NCBI GenBank assembly: GCA_050301235.1
Contig: JBNKZD010000097.1
Span: 26,299 to 90,298, forward strand
Direction of reading: 5' to 3'
Source: JAFGIN01 sp050301235
GTDB taxonomy: Bacteria > Fibrobacterota > Chitinivibrionia > Chitinivibrionales > Chitinispirillaceae
Length of the DNA: 64,000 nucleotides
Of this stretch, positions 26,236 through 35,310 are shown piece after piece. Numbering within the stretch: the stretch's first letter is position 1; the number at the start of each line of letters is the position of its first letter. The notes under the pieces are model-generated. The model searched no databases and was not told the origin of the DNA. It was given only the letters and a program-made list of their open reading frames with translations. Both the position numbers and the translations under genes were made by a program.

Positions 26236-27753
26236 TCATGCAATTTGGGCATAAATATCTTTATACTTTTCGAAAAAATCTGGAGATTTTTCTTTTGCCT
26301 CATTTAATATAGTAGCAGCTTCCTCTTTTCTGTTGTTCTCAAGAAGCATTACTGCCATATCATAATATGGATCCATAAAAGTCTCATCCGATAACTCGAT
26401 CGCTTTTCTTAAATATTTGAAACCTTCATCCGGATTTCCCGTTCTGCACAATGTAAGACCCATTCCCTTGTTCGCATACGCATCATTGTTGTTTATGGCG
26501 AGTGCTTTTTCGATTGTCGATTTTGCATCAGTATAATTCGTCAGCATAAAACTGACAAATCCGTATAAACCCAACATTTCAACATTCTCAGGCTCCAGCT
26601 GAAGAGCATTTCTTAAAAGGCTTTCCGCAAGTTGCAGATTGTTTTTTTCTATAAACTTTTTGGCTCTTGGAATAATGTCTTTACAATCGGTGAGCCTGCT
26701 GAATTGTTGTTCAACTCTTGTATGAAGATAATGATATGAGCAGTATTCGTTTTCTCCATAAACACTGCCACACATTGTCAGTCGGGTATTTCCGCAACCA
26801 CCAAGGCATACGTTAGCGTACATACAACGTGCGCAAAACCCTGAGAGTTTTTCTTTTTTCATCTCTCTATTCCAGGTGAATGCTGTTGAAGAGTTCCAGA
26901 TATCTATTAATGATTTTTCCCGCACTGATCCTTCAATAAATTCCCTGTTTCTAATCGAGGTACATCCAACGATTTCTCCGTTGTGCAATATTCCTATTGT
27001 TGTTTTTCCCGCACCGCATCCATTCCAGCTATATGTAGATTCTGGATATCGGTTTTGACGGACTTCGATCTCTTTTGCATTAAAATAACCAACACAATCA
27101 GCCAATTGGATATCTACAGGTGTGTTTTTACAATGCGTATGCGCAAAAGAGATAATTGTATCTACACATTCCGGACCTGCTACGAGATCTTTGTTTTTTG
27201 ACATGGTTCCCATCGGCAGACCATACTGTAACTGCCAGCCTTCAACACCTTTTTTTTCGAGTAATTTTAATATATCGGGTAGTTCAGGAATGTTTTTATT
27301 GTTTACAGTTGTAATTACTGATGCATGTATGTTACTGTGCTTCACAATATCAAGAGCACGCATAATTCTGTCAAATGATCCTTCTTTACGTATATAGTCA
27401 TGTGTTTCTTTTAGACCATCGAGACTGATTGCGATAGTATTAATTCCAGCTTTTTGAGCCTTTTCAATAATTTTCTCATCAAGAAGCCATCCATTGGTGA
27501 TCATGTTGGGAATAACATTGTTCTTTTTAAGCCCTGCTGCAATAATATCCCAGTCAGGTCGTGTAGTTGGTTCTCCACCCGAGAGCGTAATCCACTGAAA
27601 CCCCAATTTTCCTAGATCTTCACAAACCGTCAAGGCTTCTTCAGTACTCAATTCATCAGGTAGAGGGGCTGTGCATGCCGAACCGCAATGCATACATCTC
27701 ATATTGCACCCCATTGTGATTTCCCAGACTCCAGTGACAGGTTTGAATTCCAT
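26236..27753 (-). CDS. radical SAM/SPASM peptide maturase with C-terminal TPR
   Basis: A 505-residue protein. Radical SAM motif CNMRCMHC at residues 16-23 and GGEP at ~60; SPASM-type cysteines follow (CGAG, GCTS, then CARCMYANVCLGGCGN). From about residue 365 there are three to four TPR-like repeats (AESLLRNALQLEPENVEMLG, AKSTIEKALAINNNDAYANK, GFKYLRKAIELSDETFMDP). No N-terminal leader-recognition (RRE) domain is present. In an operon with a double-Gly precursor and C39 exporter it is the only candidate modifying enzyme, probably acting on the XYG repeats of the peptide at 33224-33451. Strong site AAGGAGG before the ATG. Confidence 0.85.
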   Translation of the reverse strand: MEFKPVTGVWEITMGCNMRCMHCGSACTAPLPDELSTEEALTVCEDLGKLGFQWITLSGGEPTTRPDWDIIAAGLKKNNVIPNMITNGWLLDEKIIEKAQKAGINTIAISLDGLKETHDYIRKEGSFDRIMRALDIVKHSNIHASVITTVNNKNIPELPDILKLLEKKGVEGWQLQYGLPMGTMSKNKDLVAGPECVDTIISFAHTHCKNTPVDIQLADCVGYFNAKEIEVRQNRYPESTYSWNGCGAGKTTIGILHNGEIVGCTSIRNREFIEGSVREKSLIDIWNSSTAFTWNREMKKEKLSGFCARCMYANVCLGGCGNTRLTMCGSVYGENEYCSYHYLHTRVEQQFSRLTDCKDIIPRAKKFIEKNNLQLAESLLRNALQLEPENVEMLGLYGFVSFMLTNYTDAKSTIEKALAINNNDAYANKGMGLTLCRTGNPDEGFKYLRKAIELSDETFMDPYYDMAVMLLENNRKEEAATILNEAKEKSPDFFEKYKDIYAQIA

Positions 27754-27772
27754 GTAGACCTCCTTAAAAACG

Positions 27773-29728
27773 TTATTTATTATTATGTTGTGCCAGAATC
27801 ACCGTACATTTTCTTGAATCTATCAAGCAATGCAGTTTTGCAGAGCGAACTGCATCGATATTGGCCATCGGTTCATCGAGTAACACCAGTGACCGTCTTC
27901 CTGCAAGAATTGCAGACAGTGCAATAAGCTGTCTTTGACCACCAGAGAGATTTTTTCCACCATGAGTTACAATCGTTTCATACTTCATTGGAAATGTAGA
28001 AACGATTTCGTCAAGCCCTGTTTCGCTTGCGATACCCATTAAATGGCCTTGGTTAACATCACCAGAAAATATTTTCAGATTTTCCATTATCGAACCTGCG
28101 TACAACTGTACAAATTGAGGCAGATAAAACAGCTTCTGTTGAGAATGCTCGGGGCGCATATTTCCAATCGATACAGTACCCTTTTCGGGTGTGTATAGTC
28201 CTGAAAGTAACCGTAGAATGGTACTTTTTCCCGAACCGGAAACACCATTAAAAACATGTTGTTCACCTGCTTTGACATCGAGATTATACCCCTTTAATAC
28301 CCATGGTCCATCAGGAGTATAGCGAAACCAGACATCTTTCATAACTACCGAAACAGACTCTTCCGCTCTTGTTTTCGATAAATACCTTTTATCTGCAGGG
28401 GTTTTTGTGCTCAGTATTTCGCGGGTATGGATTAATTGCGGCTTTAATAAAACAACCATAAGATAGAAATTGATAACTCCAAAAACGGCTCCAAGAAAAC
28501 CTGAGGAAAGCTGAAGGAATGCAAAAACAGTCCCGATAGTTGTTTTACCATTAAGACACAGGTATCCGCCCCATACAAGAATCATGACAACTATTGATTG
28601 TTGAATGGTTGACAAACCTGTTTCTGAATACAGTTCCAGACGGTTTTTTTTCAGGGAATATGCCAGTTCTTCTCCAAAAAATCGCATCCATCGGTATAAT
28701 CCCTGTTTTTCTGCACCGGCAGCTTTGATTGTCACATGACCATTGATTAGTTCTGAAAGATACCCCTGCTGGCGAGCCTGAGCGCTGACCTCCTTGCCTT
28801 GTAATCGAACCTGAAATCTACCAATAATAACAGAAAAAACAGACATTACAACTGCGATTCCAACGATCACCATCGTTATCATCGGAAGCTTTATGAACAT
28901 GGTAATCAATAAAATGACACTGAATATTCCATCAAATGTAGCAGGTATTGCATGTCCACCAAGGAACTCTTTTGATGCTGATAACCCCCTGAATGCCTGT
29001 AGAAATTCACCGAGTGTTTTTCTTTGCAGGAAAGGGAACGGAAGGTGAATTAGATGGTCCAGAAAACCTCTCTGTACTGCAACTTCAAGACGGGAATTAA
29101 TATATACCATCACCAGCCCTCTAATCCATCCGATCCATGCCTGATATATAGAAACGGTTACAATTCCCAAAGAAACAAGCATGAGAATTGATCCTGCTGA
29201 ATCGGGCAATGCCCGGTTCAGTACAATGCCGGTTAATTCAGGAATTACAAGCATCATAAGCTGCAGGAGTAACGATGTGGCGATGACCTGCATGAATGCT
29301 TTTTTATGTAACCCGATCAGCTTTACTAAACGATCCCACAAACCATTGCCATCCGGAAGTGCTGGAAGAAGTTCAATAAAATTATCGCTGATATACTGTC
29401 CAATTTCGTTAAGCTTGAGAGGCATCTTTCCGGATGCTGAATCGATGATGTATCGATTTCCTTTTTTGGTTTCAATAACAACCCATGATTTATCGTTGCA
29501 CTCAACTATTGACGGAAGTTGAAGATGGGGGATATCATTATTATTGATAACAGAATGCCTTGACGGCAACGATTGAGAATCCAGTGCAGCTACCATATCT
29601 TTCATACAATCAATGGAATACATGTCATTAAATAATGTAAGATTGTTCTCATATCCATGCATCTGTAATAATCGAAACACAGCTTCTGATCTACTGTATC
29701 CTGAGAGCTCCTTCTTTTTTTTACTCAT
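27773..29728 (-). CDS. ABC transporter (permease plus ATPase) with inactive C39-like N-terminal domain
   Basis: The ATG at 29728 is preceded by GGAGA and overlaps the stop of the C39 transporter gene by eight bases; a longer frame to 29746 is less likely. About 651 residues. The N-terminal ~120 residues retain C39-like strands (LQLPSIVECNDKSWVVIETK, then YIIDSASGKMPLKLNEIG) but lack the catalytic Cys and His. Then come six membrane segments and an ATPase with Walker A GVSGSGKST, signature LSGGQRQ and Walker B LVLLDEP. It resembles the second, peptidase-dead subunit of NHLP-type bacteriocin exporters and likely forms a heterodimer with the neighbour. Confidence 0.85.
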   Translation of the reverse strand: MSKKKKELSGYSRSEAVFRLLQMHGYENNLTLFNDMYSIDCMKDMVAALDSQSLPSRHSVINNNDIPHLQLPSIVECNDKSWVVIETKKGNRYIIDSASGKMPLKLNEIGQYISDNFIELLPALPDGNGLWDRLVKLIGLHKKAFMQVIATSLLLQLMMLVIPELTGIVLNRALPDSAGSILMLVSLGIVTVSIYQAWIGWIRGLVMVYINSRLEVAVQRGFLDHLIHLPFPFLQRKTLGEFLQAFRGLSASKEFLGGHAIPATFDGIFSVILLITMFIKLPMITMVIVGIAVVMSVFSVIIGRFQVRLQGKEVSAQARQQGYLSELINGHVTIKAAGAEKQGLYRWMRFFGEELAYSLKKNRLELYSETGLSTIQQSIVVMILVWGGYLCLNGKTTIGTVFAFLQLSSGFLGAVFGVINFYLMVVLLKPQLIHTREILSTKTPADKRYLSKTRAEESVSVVMKDVWFRYTPDGPWVLKGYNLDVKAGEQHVFNGVSGSGKSTILRLLSGLYTPEKGTVSIGNMRPEHSQQKLFYLPQFVQLYAGSIMENLKIFSGDVNQGHLMGIASETGLDEIVSTFPMKYETIVTHGGKNLSGGQRQLIALSAILAGRRSLVLLDEPMANIDAVRSAKLHCLIDSRKCTVILAQHNNK

Positions 29729-31910
29729 AAATGCTCTCCGGTTCAATTTTGAAATAGCTGCTTTTCAGTAATGATGCAAATAAACCGTCACTATCCTTAA
29801 GCTCAGCAAATGTTCCGGTCTGAACAATTTCACCCTCATTAAGTACGACAATCAAATCCGCATCCTTCACCGTTTCGAGCCGGTGGGCAATAAGTATCCG
29901 GGTGCAGTTCAATTGTGCGAGATTATCATGTACCACTTTTTCTGTGGTAACATCCAGTGAACTGGTCGCCTCATCCATTAATAAAACTGCGGGATTATGT
30001 ACTATTGCACGTGCAATAGTTAAACGCTGCCGTTCACCTCCGGAGAGCCTGGAGCCGTTTTCTCCAATTCTTGAATCATATCCCTGGGGTAAACGCTCAA
30101 TAACTTCATCGATTGCAGCTATCTGTGCAGCCCATTGTAATTGTTTAAATGAGAGATGTTCATTATTGAGACACAAATTTGCCCTGACTGTATCATCAAA
30201 AAGAAAGGTCTCCTGAAGAACAATCCCTGTTTGATTTCTAAGTTTTTGAATAGTAACATTTTTCAAATCGACATCATCAAAATAAACTGTTCCGGATTCA
30301 ACCTGATACATCCCTAATAATAAACGGGCAAGGGTCGATTTACCTGCTCCGGATGGCCCTGCTATGGCAACTTTTTGCCCCGGTTTTATTGATATCGTAA
30401 TGTTTTTCAGAACTGGTTTACTTCCTGGGGAATAACTGAACGTGACATTATTTACATCGATTTTACCAGTTATGCGCCCGAGGTCTGTCGTACCGGTTTC
30501 TTCCTTTGGTGTATCCAGAACATCATCGAGACGTTGAAGGTGATTACCTAAAAATTGCAGCTGGCCTAATGTTGAAACAAACGTTCCAAGAGGAGTAATG
30601 AATAACTCTTTAAGAATTAGAAACGAGCTGAACACACCAATGGTCATCCTGTATTTTAAGACTTCATGTCCACCAATCAAAAAAATGGAAGCAATTGTAC
30701 ACCCTTCAATTATTATCGTCAGTTGACCAGCATTCAAACGTAACATCTCTCTGTCAATAGAAGCCCTCACTCTCTGTATCATTCTATTGACGAATCGTTG
30801 TATCATTCGTAATTCAGCCCCGGATGCTTTAATCGTTTCCATTCCGCTCAGGGCCTCTACGAGTGCCCCGCTTTCACGACCGGCAGCGGATAGTTCTGTC
30901 GTCATTATCTGCTGATTATTCTGGCGGAATTTCAGAAAAACACCGACTCTTAACAAGGCTGTAAGCAACACTACTGACCCCAGCAACGGGTTGTAGAGAA
31001 TCATCAGAACCGCATAGCCGATCAGAAGTAAACTGTCAAGTACTACCGATACTACCTGAGTGCTGAACAGGTTTCGCAATGTGGCGTTACTCTGGACTCT
31101 TTGAATAAGATCACCTGTTTCCCGTACCGCAAAAAATGATAGTGGCAGATGAAGCAGGTGGTCAAGAAATCCGCTCATGAGTTTAACATCAAGAATAATT
31201 CTGATATTTTGAATCACATAATTACGGACTAAACTGAGTAACGCTCTGATTATGACCGCTCCCCCCATGCCGGTAGCTATGCCTAAAAGCCATGCATCAT
31301 GAGACGGCAAGACAACCTTATCAAGCAGCAGCTGGTTTGCTACGGGAAAGACAAGACTAATAACCTGAAGGCAAAGTGAAGCCAGTACCACCTGAATCAG
31401 TGCAGGCGATACTTCTGAAACCATTTCTTTGTATCGGGTAAGACGTAAGCTCTTTTTTACCTTTTTTACAAATGTTTCACCCGGGGTAAAATGAAGAACT
31501 GCCCCGGTAAAATGCTTACCGGCATCGCTGTAAGTGCAGGTACGTCTTCCTGCTGCCGGATCCAGTATCGTTAGTGTTTTTTTTCCTGTTTTTTCAAGAA
31601 CAACAAAGTGATTAAAGTCCCAATAGAGAATTACCGGAAAAGAAAGCGAATGTAAATCATCAAGTTCCATTCGCATTCCCTTTGCCACAAGACCATACTC
31701 TCTGGCAGCATGTACAATCGCTAATGCATTGGTGCCATCACGGGACACTTTGCAGATTTCCCGTACTTCAGCAAGAGTACTGTGGCATCCATGATAGGCC
31801 AGAATCATAGCCAGGCATGCAGCACCGCATTCAGTGACCTCCATCTGTGGAATATAGCTGAGCCGTTTTCGGGCGTTAAAAAACAAACCTTTAATTTTCA
31901 TTTCAGCCAT
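29721..31910 (-). CDS. C39 peptidase-containing ABC transporter (leader-cleaving exporter)
   Basis: A 729-residue protein with three parts in order. First, a C39 cysteine peptidase (Cys28 in TECGAAC, His in FNHFVVLE, Asp in LDPAAG). Second, a six-helix membrane domain. Third, an ATPase with Walker A GPSGAGKST, signature LSGGERQ and Walker B VLLMDEATSSLD. It should cut the precursor after Gly-Gly and export the core. The ATG at 31910 overlaps the hlyD-like gene; an ATG at 31901 giving an ATGA overlap is an alternative. Confidence 0.92.
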   Translation of the reverse strand: MAEMKIKGLFFNARKRLSYIPQMEVTECGAACLAMILAYHGCHSTLAEVREICKVSRDGTNALAIVHAAREYGLVAKGMRMELDDLHSLSFPVILYWDFNHFVVLEKTGKKTLTILDPAAGRRTCTYSDAGKHFTGAVLHFTPGETFVKKVKKSLRLTRYKEMVSEVSPALIQVVLASLCLQVISLVFPVANQLLLDKVVLPSHDAWLLGIATGMGGAVIIRALLSLVRNYVIQNIRIILDVKLMSGFLDHLLHLPLSFFAVRETGDLIQRVQSNATLRNLFSTQVVSVVLDSLLLIGYAVLMILYNPLLGSVVLLTALLRVGVFLKFRQNNQQIMTTELSAAGRESGALVEALSGMETIKASGAELRMIQRFVNRMIQRVRASIDREMLRLNAGQLTIIIEGCTIASIFLIGGHEVLKYRMTIGVFSSFLILKELFITPLGTFVSTLGQLQFLGNHLQRLDDVLDTPKEETGTTDLGRITGKIDVNNVTFSYSPGSKPVLKNITISIKPGQKVAIAGPSGAGKSTLARLLLGMYQVESGTVYFDDVDLKNVTIQKLRNQTGIVLQETFLFDDTVRANLCLNNEHLSFKQLQWAAQIAAIDEVIERLPQGYDSRIGENGSRLSGGERQRLTIARAIVHNPAVLLMDEATSSLDVTTEKVVHDNLAQLNCTRILIAHRLETVKDADLIVVLNEGEIVQTGTFAELKDSDGLFASLLKSSYFKIEPESIYE

Positions 31911-33109
31911 CTTTTAAGTGGGTCAAGCAAAAGTGTCAATAACCGCTGTTTTCTGAGTGTATATCTGACATTCATGAGCATCCCGCTTCGCAGAATGGTA
32001 TCCGATGCATTAATAAGTTTGTTACCCGTAATCTCCAGCTCTATTCGAAAACAGGGAATGTCACTCCTGAAATTTTCTCCAAAAGCCTCCTGGATTTCAT
32101 ATGGTGACGCCAGATCATTGCTTATCCGGCTGATCTTTCCCAGTAATACTCCAAATTCAGTGTAAGGCAGCTGATCGAGTTCAAAACAAACTTCATCTCC
32201 GGCCTTCACAAATGCACGATCCCGTTCTGCGAGAAATGAGATAACATTCAGTGAAGATTGTTCTGGTATGACCTTTCCGACCACCTGTCCATACCGGATC
32301 GCTTCAGCAGGTTTGACCAGAATCGCCTCAACCGTTCCGTCTTCGGGTGCCCGGATTTCAGTCTGTTCAAGAGTAAATTTGAGCGCATCCAGTCTCGTAG
32401 TAACTTCATCGATCAGATTATTTGCTTCCCAGATCTCATCATGTCGCCTTTTCTCCAGTGTTGTTTTCTCCTGTAAGGCCATATCAAGAGCTTGCTGGAT
32501 ACTGAGTAGCTGCCGTTTCGCCTGTGCCACCTGTTCAGCAGCTGCATCCACTTCAGTAGAACTGAGAATGCTGTCTTTTTCGAGTTTGACTTTTGAATGA
32601 AAGTTTTTTTCAAATAATGTTAATGACTGTTTCTGAATCAGGAGCTGTTCATTGTAAATAGTTATTCTGTTTTTTACATTCTGTATCTGACGATCAAATG
32701 CACTTTTCTGCTCTTCAGTAAGTTTCACATAGTCAGATTGTATTCTCCGGGTTTGTCGTTGTGCAGACAATAATTCCCGTTGTACCTCAGGAGCATCAAG
32801 GTCTATCAGCAGCTCACCGGTTTTGACCTTTTCGCCAGAATGAATATGGATCTTTTTTACCGTTCCGTTCACCTGACTTACCAGATTTCTGACACCGCCA
32901 GCGGGTCGTAATATCCCTCGCCCTCTGCTGTTGAGCTCTATATATCCAAACAGTGAAAAGGCAAATGCAGTTGTGAGCATTGCACAAATAACAAGTATAA
33001 GTATCCATGTCCAGGGAGGCGATAACGTTGTGACGCCAAATCCTTGTGCGGTCTGGTTATGATAGTCCAGAGCTTCCTGGCGAAATAATAGTTTTTTTGA
33101 ATGTTCCAT
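31898..33109 (-). CDS. HlyD-family membrane fusion protein of the peptide exporter
   Basis: About 403 residues from the ATG at 33109, which has a GGGAT site; a longer frame exists to 33142. A single membrane segment near residues 25-50 (WILILVICAMLTTAFAFSLF), then a biotinyl-lipoyl-like pair (GTVKKIHIHSGEKVKTGELL and LEQTEIRAPEDGTVEAILV) flanking a long coiled coil. This is the periplasmic adaptor that links the ABC pair with the TolC-like channel two genes upstream. Confidence 0.9.
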   Translation of the reverse strand: MEHSKKLLFRQEALDYHNQTAQGFGVTTLSPPWTWILILVICAMLTTAFAFSLFGYIELNSRGRGILRPAGGVRNLVSQVNGTVKKIHIHSGEKVKTGELLIDLDAPEVQRELLSAQRQTRRIQSDYVKLTEEQKSAFDRQIQNVKNRITIYNEQLLIQKQSLTLFEKNFHSKVKLEKDSILSSTEVDAAAEQVAQAKRQLLSIQQALDMALQEKTTLEKRRHDEIWEANNLIDEVTTRLDALKFTLEQTEIRAPEDGTVEAILVKPAEAIRYGQVVGKVIPEQSSLNVISFLAERDRAFVKAGDEVCFELDQLPYTEFGVLLGKISRISNDLASPYEIQEAFGENFRSDIPCFRIELEITGNKLINASDTILRSGMLMNVRYTLRKQRLLTLLLDPLKRWLK

Positions 33110-33133
33110 TTTATCCCATAAAAAAAGAAAGAA

Positions 33134-33152
33134 GTGACACACGAAGTGTCAC
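33134..33152 (-). terminator. attenuator-like hairpin between precursor and exporter genes
   Basis: GTGACAC and GTGTCAC form a perfect 7-bp stem with a 5-base loop. On the minus strand it is followed by a T-rich run (TTCTTTCTTTTTTT). It sits between the precursor stop and the hlyD-like start. Bacteriocin operons often have such a partial terminator so the small peptide mRNA outnumbers the exporter mRNA. Confidence 0.7.
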
Positions 33153-33223
33153 CTCATTGACCATGACTTTTTCTCGCATCCAAAGTTACTGGTACGATAA
33201 ACAGCCATGACATCGGAATGCAA

Positions 33224-33451
33224 TCAATTAGGAGCAATACCATACAGCGGTATCGCATTAACTGCAGGTTTGATAATACCATATAATGGCTGTGCGACAG
33301 GCATTATACCATAATATGGTATTGCAACTGGTTTGATCCCATACAGTGGTACTCCACTTATTATAGATGTCGTTACTGGTTGATCAAAACCGCCGGTCAG
33401 GGCCATCAATTCGTCATCAGATAGATCTGCATAATTACGTTTCTCTGTCAT
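33224..33451 (-). CDS. RiPP precursor peptide with double-Gly leader and four XYG repeats
   Basis: A 75-residue peptide. The leader ADLSDDELMALTGG ends at Gly20-Gly21, a C39 cleavage site. The 54-residue core has four repeats: VPLYGIKPV, IPYYGIMPV, QPLYGIIKP and IPLYGIAPN, with Tyr-Gly pairs at 37-38, 47-48, 57-58 and 70-71. There is no Cys and no Ser/Thr in the repeats, so lanthionine or sactionine chemistry is excluded there. X-Y-G is the motif of PlpX-type spliceases, which excise tyramine. Ribosome site AAAGGAGGTGA is near-perfect. A radical SAM maturase and exporter are in the same operon. Confidence 0.85.
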   Translation of the reverse strand: MTEKRNYADLSDDELMALTGGFDQPVTTSIISGVPLYGIKPVAIPYYGIMPVAQPLYGIIKPAVNAIPLYGIAPN

Positions 33452-33587
33452 GTTGTCACCTCCTTTCTACTGGTTAAATGGTTAGTTTTAGTAGCTAAAA
33501 TTGCTATTTGAATAAGTAATCGTTATTTCATTCTTTAAGGAACATACACATATCCTCCATTGATCTCGAATTTTCAAGAGTGTTTGT

Positions 33588-34898
33588 TTACTCTAAAACA
33601 CAGTTGATAAATTCAGGTAATTTTCCTGACACATATGCCAGATCGATCACCGCTGTAATAGTCGCATTTTTACTATTTATACTATCCTGCAAAGCAGCTT
33701 TTTCGAGTGTTTGAGCATAACTTACCTCAGAAAGGGTGGCTGTTCCAGCGTCATATCGTGCAAGGGTAAATTCATTGGCCTGGTGAGCGAATTTAAGCTC
33801 ATCAATGGAAATTGAATGTTCTCTTACAGCATTCTGATATTTTATTGACGCTTGACTAAAATCGATAAATGCAACTCTTTTTGATTCTTCAAGATCTGCA
33901 CTAATCTGTTCTAAATCGATCTGTGTTTGTTTTAGTGTAAATCCAACGGGGATACGGCTAGTCAAAGGTAAACTAAGATTCAAACCGATAAAATATTGAT
34001 AATTCGTTTCATTGGAATAATTTGATACGCTTGGTGAAATTAGACTTCTCTGGTATGTTCTACCGGAAATAATATTGAAAGAGAGATCCGGCAACATCGA
34101 TTTTTTAGCGATTGCGACCTGATATTTCTGTACGTCCAGAAGGCATTTGTTTCTCTTGATATCAGATCTTTCATACAGACTGTCAGTAAGAATGGATTCA
34201 AGTTTCTGAGCAAACACCAGGCAGATAGAATCAATATCAGGCTGAATAACCTGAATGTCATCTAACAATTGAGTACCCATTATTTTCTGAAGGTTGATCA
34301 GACTTAATTCATAGTTTTTCCGCGCACTTGATACATAACCCCTTGATTGCTCAATTACTGTATTTTGCAGAAGTAAGTCTCCATACGGCCGTAATCCTTC
34401 ATTTTTCAGCGCTTCAATTTTTTTTTGGATTCCCATTTGCATCTGAATATTCTGTTCTTCAAGTTTTATCAGTGCACTACATTGGCAGGCAAATAAGTAA
34501 CTTATTATCAGGTCGTGTAAAATATCCTGAACGATTGCTTCTTCGGTGTATAATGCAGCAGTTTTTGCTGTTTTAGTTTTTTTATAGTAGGTAAGTTTTT
34601 TTAAGCCATTAAAAATTTCAAACTTGGCCGATATTTCACCTGATCCATAATCACTTTTAACAGAATAAGATGTTCTTGTATAATCTTTACCGCCCTGCAC
34701 ATTCAAAGTGACATCCGGAATCTGGTCGACTATAGCTTTTTTAATCTCCAGCTCCGAAGATTCTATTTCTTTTTGTGCTGCTTTTATCGACGCATTAAAT
34801 AACAGTGTTTGAGAAATAGCATGTTTTAAATTTATCTCTTCTGCAGTTACCTGATAAACTGAGAAAACACAGAATGCAATTGTGACAAATTTGTACAT
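33588..34898 (-). CDS. TolC-family outer membrane efflux protein
   Basis: About 436 residues from the ATG at 34898; the frame also opens at a TTG at 34919. Signal peptide YKFVTIAFCVFSVYQVTAEE, then two outer membrane efflux repeats with heptad-rich helices (SELEIKKAIVDQIPDVTLNV, and later QTQIDLEQISADLEESKRVA). It forms the outer-membrane duct for the ABC-HlyD exporter of the modified peptide. It is the first gene of the operon, with the precursor gene 136 bases downstream. Confidence 0.85.
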   Translation of the reverse strand: MYKFVTIAFCVFSVYQVTAEEINLKHAISQTLLFNASIKAAQKEIESSELEIKKAIVDQIPDVTLNVQGGKDYTRTSYSVKSDYGSGEISAKFEIFNGLKKLTYYKKTKTAKTAALYTEEAIVQDILHDLIISYLFACQCSALIKLEEQNIQMQMGIQKKIEALKNEGLRPYGDLLLQNTVIEQSRGYVSSARKNYELSLINLQKIMGTQLLDDIQVIQPDIDSICLVFAQKLESILTDSLYERSDIKRNKCLLDVQKYQVAIAKKSMLPDLSFNIISGRTYQRSLISPSVSNYSNETNYQYFIGLNLSLPLTSRIPVGFTLKQTQIDLEQISADLEESKRVAFIDFSQASIKYQNAVREHSISIDELKFAHQANEFTLARYDAGTATLSEVSYAQTLEKAALQDSINSKNATITAVIDLAYVSGKLPEFINCVLE

Positions 34899-35310
34899 TT
34901 GAGAATCTCTATGTTTCAAAGTAGTTATATTTAAAGGCGATTATGCATCTGATAATGAAGTTACTTCATATCAGAAAACCTGTAAAACTGTATTTTCTAA
35001 AGTGTAAATATGTCAAAAAGCGACCAGCAGTACGTCATTTATTACAAGGTGATAGAAAATATAATCAGTTTTACTTTTAGGTGGAATATAGATATTGATT
35101 TCAGTTTGTGCAACTTTTAACACTATCTTTTTAGTACGAAAAGCACTTTATAATTTGCTGAATTGTTCATTCACCCCAAATTGTCTGTTACATCTACAGT
35201 ATGCTTGTACGTGTAAAAGGTCAGAATTTTTACACGCTTATCGCATTGAGTGGTGAGGCAACCAATCCTGTGTGTGGCAAATGGCTCAGAGCGGGTCAAG
35301 AAGAATATTC
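34899..35310. other. intergenic region upstream of the RiPP export operon
   Basis: About 410 AT-rich bases with no gene. It holds the candidate promoter and operator listed next. Nothing else stood out between 35020 and 35310. Confidence 0.6.
34951..35016 (-). promoter_or_regulatory. candidate promoter and operator of the tolC-like/RiPP operon
   Basis: On the minus strand a perfect -35 box TTGACA (35011-35016) is followed after 18 bases by TACAGT (34987-34992) as -10. About 18 bases further on, an inverted repeat ATGAAGT-T-ACTTCAT (34955-34969), with flanking GAT and ATC (one bulged base), lies in the predicted 5' leader. That position suits a repressor. Confidence 0.45.

Noticed and set aside
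33224..33400. Repeats in the precursor gene as a possible CRISPR array
   Set aside because: Units of 30-39 bases are coding repeats in one frame with no spacers.
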